Positions 5,799 through 12,079 of a DNA stretch of 12,079 nucleotides are shown piece by piece (position 1 is the first letter of the stretch; the number at the start of each line of letters is the position of its first letter). This DNA comes from DATFLS01 sp964413425. GTDB lineage: Bacteria; Fidelibacterota; JAANXI01. The stretch lies in the NCBI GenBank assembly GCA_964413425.1, contig CAYPST010000123.1, positions 1-12,079 of the forward strand. Reading direction: 5' to 3'. The position numbers were made by a program, and so were the translations under genes. The notes below the pieces were generated by a model that searched no databases, was not told where the DNA came from, and saw only the letters and a list, made by a program, of their open reading frames with translations.

Positions 5799-8273
5799 AT
5801 GAAAATTTTAAAATTCGGCGGAACCTCCGTCAGTACTCCCGACCGGATTAAAACCGTGATTGATATTGTGGCTGAAGCACAGAAATCGGAGCGGGTGGGA
5901 GTGGTGTTCTCCGCATTTGGCGGAGCGACCGACCAGCTGATTCAAATCAGCCAGATTGCCGCCACCGGTGACGATGCCTACCTGCAGGATGTGGAGCGTC
6001 TGGAAAATAAGCTGATCGAATTCACCAAGGCCCTGATCAGCGCAAAGCGGCAGAGCAAGGTGTTTGCCTCTGTGAAATCCACCTTCAATGAACTGGAAGA
6101 TACCTTAAACGGGGTCTATCTGGTAAAAGAATTGACTGCCAGAACGCTCGATTTTATCATGAGTTTCGGTGAACGGCTTTCCGCATACATCATCAGTGAG
6201 GCGATGAAGGAGGTCGGTCTCGACACGAAATATGTGGATTCCAGAGAGTTCATCAAAACTGACGAGACCTTCGGGGCGGCCAGGGTGAATATCGAGCAGA
6301 CCTATCGGAAAACAGCGGATTTCTTCCGGGATCGGACGGCAATCCCGGTGATCACCGGTTTCATCGGCTCGACCATTAAGAATGAAACCACCACCCTGGG
6401 CCGCAGCGGATCCGACTACACGGCCTCGGTGATCGGTGCGGCCGTTATGGCGGACAGCATCGATATCTGGACTGATGTGGACGGGATCATGACCGCTGAT
6501 CCGCGGGTGGTGCCCTCGGCATTCTCGTTGAACCATGTGACCTACGAAGAAGCTATGGAAATGTCACATTTCGGAACCAAGGTAATCCATCCTTCGGCAA
6601 TGCAGCCGGCGTTCGAGCGGAATATCCCCATTCGTATCCGGAACACCTTCAATCAGGCGTTCGGCGGCACAGTCATCAGCCGGAACCGGGCGAATCTGGA
6701 ATATCTGATCAGCGGCATTTCTTCCGTAGAACAAATTGCTCTGCTCCGGGTGCAGGGGTCCGGGATGATCGGCGTCACCGGGATCTCCTCCCGGTTGTTT
6801 ACCTCGCTGGCCCGGGTGAACATTAACATCATTTTAATCACCCAGGCGTCCTCGGAGCATACCATCTGTTTTGCCGTGGCCCCCGAAGACGCACTCAGGG
6901 CGAAAGAAGCCATCGAAAAGGAATTCGCCCTGGAGATACAGGCCCACCAGATCGACCGGGTCATAGTGGAAAAGGATCTCTCGATTGTAGCGGCGGTCGG
7001 GGAAAATATGCGGCACACACCTGGCATTGCCGGCCGCCTGTTCCAGATCCTTGGAAAAAATGACATCAACGTGGTGGCGATTGCCCAGGGGTCTTCTGAG
7101 TTAAATATCTCTGCCGTTATTGACAGGACCGATGAAGCACGAGCCCTGAACGCCATTCACTCTGCGTTCTTCAAAAAGGAAAGTCATGCCGTAAACCTGT
7201 TCCTGGTCGGCACCGGTCGGGTTGGCGGCGCCCTGCTGAAACAGATGCACGAGTACATTGCCCGGCCGTACGAACGGAAAAAGCATGACCTGCACATCCT
7301 GGGCATCGCGAACAGCCGGAAAATGCTGTTCGACCAGGCCGGCATTCACCAGGACAACTGGCGGGAACGAATGGACCGCGAGGGTGAAGCCATGACCATG
7401 GAAAAATATGTCAATACCATGCGGAAACTGAACTTATCCAATTGCGTGCTTGTGGATTGTACGGCCAGTGATGAAGTGGCCGACTGGTATAAGGCAATTC
7501 TGGAATCCGGCATCTCTGTGGTTGCGGCAAATAAAAAGGCAAATTCCGGAGCCTATCACGACTATCTGGAGTTGAAAGATCTGGCCTCCAGCAATGAAGT
7601 GTTGTACCTTTACGAAACCAATGTCTGCGCCGGCCTCCCGGTGATACAAACCATCCAGGATCTGGTGCATGTGGGCGATCACGTCCAGAAAATCGAGGCG
7701 GTGGTTTCCGGAACCCTGAGTTATATATTCAATACGTTCTCCGGGGAGCGCCCCTTCAGCGACATCGTGCTGGAAGCCCAGGAAAAAGGGTACACGGAAC
7801 CGGACCCCCGTAACGATCTGGACGGAATGGATATGGTGCGAAAACTCCTCATCCTGGCCAGGGAAAGCGGGTTGCCTCTGGAAATGGATCAGGTCGCCAA
7901 TAATAATTTTCTTCCGCCCGAATGTCTGGAGGTAGAAACGGTCGATGAATTCTTTGAGCAGTTGAAAAACCTGGATCCGGATATGGAAGAAAAGCGGGAA
8001 GCCGCCATCAGGGAGGGGAAACGGCTCATGTATATCGCATCCCTGGAAAACAACCATGCGGAGATTTCAATGAAAGCCATTGACGAAACCCATCCCTTCT
8101 ATTTGCTGACCGGCAATGATAACATTATCGCGCTGACCACCCGATTTTATAATGAAACCCCGATGGTCATCCAGGGTCCCGGTGCCGGGCCGGAAGTCAC
8201 GGCAGCCGGGGTCTTTACCGATTTACTGCAGGTTGCAACGCATATTAAAACCATCAAAGAAGGAGAATCGTAA
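5799..8273 (+). CDS. thrA: Bifunctional aspartokinase / homoserine dehydrogenase
   Basis: This cytoplasmic 824-residue fusion is close in length to E. coli ThrA. It catalyses step 1 (aspartate to aspartyl phosphate) and step 3 (aspartate semialdehyde to homoserine) of threonine synthesis. The kinase domain (about 1-290) has KFGGTS (5-10), MSFGERLSA (121-129), GRSGSDYTAS (201-210) and TDVDGIMTADPRVV (225-238). Two ACT regulatory repeats span about 310-460, which suggests feedback control by threonine as in the family. The dehydrogenase begins with the nucleotide loop GTGRVGGA (471-478), followed by ANKKA (577-581), SGTLSYIFNTF (637-647) and GYTEPDPRNDLDGMD (664-678). The ATG gives the canonical MKILKFGGTS start; AGGGAAG lies 12 bp upstream, a little far. 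It heads the operon, with asd 3 bp downstream. No Thr/Ile-rich leader peptide is visible upstream. Confidence 0.98.
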   Translation: MKILKFGGTSVSTPDRIKTVIDIVAEAQKSERVGVVFSAFGGATDQLIQISQIAATGDDAYLQDVERLENKLIEFTKALISAKRQSKVFASVKSTFNELEDTLNGVYLVKELTARTLDFIMSFGERLSAYIISEAMKEVGLDTKYVDSREFIKTDETFGAARVNIEQTYRKTADFFRDRTAIPVITGFIGSTIKNETTTLGRSGSDYTASVIGAAVMADSIDIWTDVDGIMTADPRVVPSAFSLNHVTYEEAMEMSHFGTKVIHPSAMQPAFERNIPIRIRNTFNQAFGGTVISRNRANLEYLISGISSVEQIALLRVQGSGMIGVTGISSRLFTSLARVNINIILITQASSEHTICFAVAPEDALRAKEAIEKEFALEIQAHQIDRVIVEKDLSIVAAVGENMRHTPGIAGRLFQILGKNDINVVAIAQGSSELNISAVIDRTDEARALNAIHSAFFKKESHAVNLFLVGTGRVGGALLKQMHEYIARPYERKKHDLHILGIANSRKMLFDQAGIHQDNWRERMDREGEAMTMEKYVNTMRKLNLSNCVLVDCTASDEVADWYKAILESGISVVAANKKANSGAYHDYLELKDLASSNEVLYLYETNVCAGLPVIQTIQDLVHVGDHVQKIEAVVSGTLSYIFNTFSGERPFSDIVLEAQEKGYTEPDPRNDLDGMDMVRKLLILARESGLPLEMDQVANNNFLPPECLEVETVDEFFEQLKNLDPDMEEKREAAIREGKRLMYIASLENNHAEISMKAIDETHPFYLLTGNDNIIALTTRFYNETPMVIQGPGAGPEVTAAGVFTDLLQVATHIKTIKEGES

Positions 8274-8276
8274 TCT

Positions 8277-9344
8277 ATGAATAGAGAAAAAATTCCTGTC
8301 GGGATACTGGGAGCGACAGGAAGCGTGGGACAAAAATTCATCGAATTACTAACAGACCATCCCTGGTTTGAAATTACGGCATTAGGCGCTTCTGAACGAT
8401 CCGCCGGGAAACTCTACGCAGAAGCCGCCAGCTGGTTTCAGGAATCTCCCTTGCCTGAGGATATCGCCGGCATGGAAGTCCGGGCGTGCCAGCCTGGTTT
8501 GCCCTGCCGGATTGTCTTCTCCGGATTAGATTCTTCGGTGGCCGGCGGGATCGAAACCGAGTTTGCCAGTGCCGGATATATCGTGGTCTCCAATGCGAAA
8601 AATCACCGGATGGATCCGGATGTGCCGCTGCTGGTGCCGGAAATCAACAGTGCGCATCTGGAGTTGGTGCGCTCGCAGCAGTATGACGGCGGAATGATAG
8701 TCACCAATCCGAATTGTTCTGTTATCGGGATGGTGCTGGCGTTAAAACCACTTGTGGATCGTTTCGGCCTGGAATCCGTGCACGTGGTGACCATGCAGGC
8801 GCTGTCCGGTGCGGGCTATCCGGGCGTTCCGAGTCTGGATATCCTGGATAACGTCATCCCGCACATCGGCAGCGAAGAGGGGAAAATGCAGTCCGAGCCG
8901 TTAAAAATCTTTGGAACGATGAGCAACGGTGCCGTTGAACCGGGGGAGATGAAAATCAGTGCGCAGTGCCATCGGGTTGCCGTGGTGCACGGACACCTGG
9001 AAGCGCTCTCGGTGAAGCTCACACAGCAGGTGTCCGAAGATGACATTATCGAGGCCTGGCACACCTTCCGGAGTGAACCGCAGGAGTTGGAGCTGCCGCT
9101 GGCTCCCACGCAGCCAACCCGGTATTTCCGCGAACAGAACTATCCCCAGCCAAAACTGCACCGCAATCTGGAGAGGGGGATGGCCGTCAGTATCGGGAAG
9201 CTGCAGGAATGCCCCGTCCTCGACTGGAAGTTCATCGCACTTTCCCATAACACCATTCGCGGAGCCGCAGGGGGCGCCGTCTTGAATGCCGAACTGCTGG
9301 TGAAAAAAGGGTATCTGGAAGAAGTGACCGTTCCGGTCTCCTGA
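8277..9344 (+). CDS. asd: Aspartate-semialdehyde dehydrogenase, archaeal/fungal type
   Basis: This 355-residue enzyme reduces aspartyl phosphate to aspartate semialdehyde with NADPH (step 2), linking the two activities of ThrA. The N-terminal nucleotide loop is GILGATGSVGQ (9-19). The active-site cysteine is Cys147 in TNPNCSV, and the catalytic histidine lies in VVHGH (236-240). VTMQALSGAGYPGVPSLDIL (171-190) and the C-terminal NTIRGAAGGAVLNAEL (325-340) mark the archaeal/fungal branch. The usual proteobacterial Asd looks different. The ATG is 3 bp after the thrA stop, and its ribosome site AAGGAG lies within the last thrA codons, so translation is probably coupled. Confidence 0.96.
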   Translation: MNREKIPVGILGATGSVGQKFIELLTDHPWFEITALGASERSAGKLYAEAASWFQESPLPEDIAGMEVRACQPGLPCRIVFSGLDSSVAGGIETEFASAGYIVVSNAKNHRMDPDVPLLVPEINSAHLELVRSQQYDGGMIVTNPNCSVIGMVLALKPLVDRFGLESVHVVTMQALSGAGYPGVPSLDILDNVIPHIGSEEGKMQSEPLKIFGTMSNGAVEPGEMKISAQCHRVAVVHGHLEALSVKLTQQVSEDDIIEAWHTFRSEPQELELPLAPTQPTRYFREQNYPQPKLHRNLERGMAVSIGKLQECPVLDWKFIALSHNTIRGAAGGAVLNAELLVKKGYLEEVTVPVS

Positions 9345-9396
9345 GAACCCTGTAACATAATTGTTCACCTGGATCGATAACACCGTTAGAGAGAAC

Positions 9397-10329
9397 GTGC
9401 CTGAGAGAATTTGTGCATTTGCGCCCGCCACAGTGGCGAACGTTGCCTGTGGGTTTGATATCCTGGGATTTGCGATCAACGAACCCGGTGATGAGGTGGA
9501 GTTGCGCCGTAAGTCCTCGCCAGGCATTGAAATCACCAGGATCACCGGCGATAACGGCCGGCTGCCGTATGACGCCGCGAAAAACACCGCCGGAATTGCC
9601 ATTACCCGATTTCTGGAGCATACCGGGTTCGACCAGGGCATCGAAATCGATCTCCATAAGAAAATGCCCCTGAGCAGCGGCATGGGGTCCAGCGCAGCCA
9701 GTGCCGTGGCTGCTCTCTATGCGGTGAATAAATTGTTCGATGATCCCCTGTCCCCCCGGGATCTGTTACCCTTTGCCATACAAAGCGAAGGGATTGCCTC
9801 CGGGGCAGCCCATGCCGATAACGCGGCGCCGTCGCTGCTGGGCGGGTTTATTCTTATCCGCAGCTACCATCCGCTGGATATTATCCAAATCCCCACGCCC
9901 GAGCATTTATACTGCACGCTCCTGCATCCGCAGATTGAAGTGCTGACTGACGACGCCCGCCGGATCCTGAAGAAGCAAATTTTGCTCAAAGATGCCATTG
10001 TCCAGTGGGGCAATGTGGCCGGCCTGATCACCGGCCTCATGACCTCCGATTATGACCTGATCAGCCGGTCCATGAAAGATGTCATCATCGAACCGGTCCG
10101 GTCGCTGTTAATCCCGGGATACGATGAGATCAAAGAAGCGGCTATCGACGCCGGAGCACTGGGATGCAGCATCTCGGGATCCGGGCCCTCGGTATTCGCG
10201 CTGAGTACCGACATGGAAACCGCCACCGGCGTGGGAAAGGTCATGCAGACCACCTGCAGCGCACAGGATATCGAAAGTGAAGTGTACATTTCTCCTATTA
10301 ATAAGAACGGTCCGTATCTGATCGACTGA
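9397..10329 (+). CDS. thrB: Homoserine kinase (GHMP kinase family)
   Basis: This enzyme phosphorylates homoserine with ATP (step 4). I choose the GTG at 9397, giving 310 residues, because the protein then starts MPERICAFAPATVANVACGF, the usual GHMP N-terminus. It also has a purine-rich AGAGAGA just upstream. A TTG at 9361 would add 12 residues with no family counterpart and no good ribosome site. The ATP-binding glycine loop is PLSSGMGSSAASAVAAL (91-107), with Met where Leu is usual. The C-terminal motif is GCSISGSGPSVFAL (256-269). The length fits the family. It starts 52 bp after asd and 5 bp before thrC. Confidence 0.95.
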   Translation: MPERICAFAPATVANVACGFDILGFAINEPGDEVELRRKSSPGIEITRITGDNGRLPYDAAKNTAGIAITRFLEHTGFDQGIEIDLHKKMPLSSGMGSSAASAVAALYAVNKLFDDPLSPRDLLPFAIQSEGIASGAAHADNAAPSLLGGFILIRSYHPLDIIQIPTPEHLYCTLLHPQIEVLTDDARRILKKQILLKDAIVQWGNVAGLITGLMTSDYDLISRSMKDVIIEPVRSLLIPGYDEIKEAAIDAGALGCSISGSGPSVFALSTDMETATGVGKVMQTTCSAQDIESEVYISPINKNGPYLID

Positions 10330-10334
10330 GAATA

Positions 10335-11645
10335 ATGCAGGTTTACAGCACCAATCGCAATAGTCCGGAAGTCTCTATCAGGAAAGCGGTGCTCACCGGG
10401 ATGCCGCCGGACGGTGGTTTGTATATGCCGGCAGAGATTCCCCGCCTTCCGAAACAATTCTTCAATCATCTGAAGCAGTATTCCTTTCAGGAACTGGCTT
10501 TCCGGGCCGGCTATCCTTTTTTCGCGCAGGAGGTGCCTGAGACCGTCTTCCGGGCACTCGTCGAAGAGGTCATCAACTTTCCCGCTCCTACAGTACCTGT
10601 CGATGATCACGTCTCTGCACTGGAACTTTTCCATGGCCCGACTCTGGCATTTAAAGACTTCGGAGCCCGGTTTATGGCACGTCTCATGTCCTATTTCATC
10701 CGCCGGGAGGATCATGCGCTCACCATTCTGGTGGCCACGTCCGGCGATACCGGCAGTGCGGTCGCCCACGGCTTTCTGCAAGTCCCGGGAATTCAGGTCT
10801 ATATCCTGTATCCGAAAAATAAAGTCAGCGAAATCCAGGAAAAGCAGTTCACCACCCTGGGCCATAACATCACTGCACTGGAAATCGAGGGAAATTTCGA
10901 CGACTGCCAGCGGCTGGTGAAGACAGCATTTGCCGACCCCGAGTTGAACCATGCTCTGGAATTAACTTCTGCCAATTCCATTAACATCGCCCGGCTGATA
11001 CCGCAATCTTTCTATTACTTTTGGGCGTACGCACAGCGTGACAACGAGAACCGGCCGCCAATCTTTTCCGTGCCCAGCGGCAATTTCGGCAATCTGACCG
11101 GCGGGCTTCTGGCCAAACGTATGGGGCTGCCGGTGCAGCGCTTTATCGCGGCCTCCAATGTCAACGATGTGGTCCCTGAATACCTCCGTACCGGCAACTT
11201 CACTCCCAGAGATTCCGTCGAAACAATCTCAAACGCCATGGACGTCGGGAATCCCAGCAACTTTGCTCGCATGCTGGATCTCTATGATCACCACGCCTCC
11301 AGGATGCGGGAGGACATCATCGGATCATCATGGACCGACCAGCAAACACGGCAGGCCATCAGGGAGGTCCGGGAACGCACCGGTTACCTTCTGGATCCTC
11401 ACGGCGCCGTGGGCTATCTCGCGCTCCGGGAATATCTGATGAGAACCTCGGTACAGACAATCGGCATCTTCCTGGAAACCGCCCACCCCGCTAAGTTTCT
11501 GGAAACGGTGGAACCTCTCGTGAAGAAGAATATCGACATTCCGGCCCGTCTGAAAAAAGCGCTCCAGGCAGAGAAACAATCGCTCCCGCTCTCCAACCAG
11601 TTCGATGATCTGAAATCGTTCCTGTTGGACACCGCACATAAATAA
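10335..11645 (+). CDS. thrC: Threonine synthase (PLP-dependent)
   Basis: This 436-residue enzyme converts O-phosphohomoserine to threonine (step 5), using pyridoxal phosphate. The N-terminal part has MPPDGGLYMP (23-32). LFHGPTLAFKDFGARFM (98-114) contains the PLP-binding Lys107. The phosphate-binding site is SGDTGSA (136-142), with TSANSINIARLIPQ (211-224) and PSGNFGNLTGG (247-257) further on. The length and motifs match the class that includes E. coli ThrC, not the plant type. The ATG lies 5 bp after the thrB stop, so it is the fourth gene of the same transcript. The ribosome site is weak (TGAGAA), so it may depend on coupling to thrB. Confidence 0.97.
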   Translation: MQVYSTNRNSPEVSIRKAVLTGMPPDGGLYMPAEIPRLPKQFFNHLKQYSFQELAFRAGYPFFAQEVPETVFRALVEEVINFPAPTVPVDDHVSALELFHGPTLAFKDFGARFMARLMSYFIRREDHALTILVATSGDTGSAVAHGFLQVPGIQVYILYPKNKVSEIQEKQFTTLGHNITALEIEGNFDDCQRLVKTAFADPELNHALELTSANSINIARLIPQSFYYFWAYAQRDNENRPPIFSVPSGNFGNLTGGLLAKRMGLPVQRFIAASNVNDVVPEYLRTGNFTPRDSVETISNAMDVGNPSNFARMLDLYDHHASRMREDIIGSSWTDQQTRQAIREVRERTGYLLDPHGAVGYLALREYLMRTSVQTIGIFLETAHPAKFLETVEPLVKKNIDIPARLKKALQAEKQSLPLSNQFDDLKSFLLDTAHK

Positions 11646-11678
11646 TCCAAAGAAGAAGAATCAGAGGAGACAGTGATT

Positions 11679-11885
11679 ATGTCCGGATACCCACATGAGC
11701 GCATGGGACCGGCAGGCAACTGTATCTGCCCGAAATGCGGCACGAAAATCCCGCACCGGAAAGGAAACCCCTGCCAGGACGAACTGTGCCCCAGCTGCGG
11801 TTCCAAAATGCTCAGGGAAGGCTCGTCTCATCATAAACTATTTCAGGAAAAACAGCGAAAAAAAGATGCTGACGATTCGGATTAG
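11679..11885 (+). CDS. Small zinc-ribbon (six-cysteine) protein
   Basis: This 68-residue soluble protein has cysteines at 15, 17, 20, 32, 37 and 40, in NCICPKCGTK and PCQDELCPSCGSKM. The two CPxCG knuckles are typical of a zinc ribbon or rubredoxin-like metal site. The tail is rich in K, E and D. I choose the ATG at 11679: AGAGGAGA ends 8 bp before it, whereas the in-frame GTG at 11673 is only 2 bp away. The gene starts 33 bp after thrC on the same strand and is probably the last gene of the operon. I cannot assign a function. A metal-binding or redox accessory role is only a guess, and its link to threonine synthesis is unknown. Confidence 0.8.
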   Translation: MSGYPHERMGPAGNCICPKCGTKIPHRKGNPCQDELCPSCGSKMLREGSSHHKLFQEKQRKKDADDSD

Positions 11886-12039
11886 CTTACGAGAGTATTC
11901 ATGAAGGAGGGAGCAAGTCGGGAATATTGAAATAGTTCTACATTTCTCACATATGAGCCTATTTAGAAAACGCAAAGAGAAAATAAATTATATATGCCTA
12001 AATACCGAAATAAATTTTGTATATATGAGTCTGGTCTAA

Positions 12040-12061
12040 TCCCGAAGGGACTCCTTCGGAG
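12040..12061. repeat. Tandem mini-hairpin repeat, copy F
   Basis: TCCC-GAA-GGGA (12040-12050) is directly followed by CTCC-TTC-GGAG (12051-12061). It can also fold as one stem, CCGAAGG-GACT-CCTTCGG (12042-12059). It differs from the middle of copy B at only two positions, and those two pair with each other. It lies 155 bp after the zinc-ribbon gene with no T-run behind it. Confidence 0.6.
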
Positions 12062-12079
12062 AAAGTGTAGCGGAAATCT
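12062..12079. repeat. 18-bp dispersed repeat, copy 2 (reaches window edge)
   Basis: AAAGTGTAGCGGAAATCT matches 5170-5187 at 16 of 18 positions. It abuts hairpin copy F and may continue beyond the window. Confidence 0.35.

Noticed and set aside
9361..9396. TTG start adding 12 residues to ThrB
   Set aside because: The extension has no family counterpart and no convincing ribosome site. The GTG at 9397 yields the canonical N-terminus.
8901..9683. 260-residue frame antisense to asd/thrB
   Set aside because: It covers the junction of two clear genes and has low-complexity, shadow-like composition.
10050..10952. 300-residue frame antisense to thrB/thrC
   Set aside because: It spans the thrB-thrC junction on the opposite strand and carries no recognisable motif, while both sense genes are complete.

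Overview
The window is about 12 kb of chromosome from a bacterium of moderate G+C (roughly half, by eye). Three traits together point to a lineage in or near the Bacteroidetes/FCB group, for example a Calditrichaeota- or Marinimicrobia-like organism. They are a transhydrogenase whose alpha subunit is split in two, a fused aspartokinase-homoserine dehydrogenase heading a full threonine operon, and an aspartate-semialdehyde dehydrogenase of the archaeal/fungal type. The intergenic DNA is also unusually rich in repeats. The placement is inference from family resemblance, with no search behind it.

Layout. Positions 1-289 hold no gene, only two copies of a hairpin repeat. A leftward operon, pntA1-pntA2-pntB (3141 down to 290), encodes a proton-translocating NAD(P) transhydrogenase. 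From 3142 to 3642 lie a probable pnt promoter, a strong isolated hairpin and a third hairpin repeat. A leftward thioredoxin-like/TPR gene (4203 to 3643) carries an in-frame TGA exactly where the first cysteine of a WCGWC motif should be. It also lacks most of the thioredoxin fold. A rightward SRPBCC/AHSA1-type gene (4451-4915) is followed by an 883-bp gene-free stretch packed with inverted and dispersed repeats. The rightward threonine operon thrA-asd-thrB-thrC (5799-11645) comes next, with a small six-cysteine zinc-ribbon gene attached (11679-11885). The last 194 bp contain a further hairpin repeat.

How the genes work together. The thr operon encodes all five steps from aspartate to threonine in four genes: aspartokinase and homoserine dehydrogenase (ThrA), aspartate-semialdehyde dehydrogenase (Asd), homoserine kinase (ThrB) and threonine synthase (ThrC). 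Two of the steps use NAD(P)H. The transhydrogenase can supply NADPH, but it is a separate, divergent operon and no specific coupling is shown.

Most worth following up are (1) the TGA at the redox-cysteine position, which is either a selenocysteine codon or a nonsense mutation in a decaying gene, and (2) a dispersed family of tandem mini-hairpins (TCCC-loop-GGGA followed by a second hairpin). The family has at least six intergenic copies here, and copies differ in ways that keep the stems paired.
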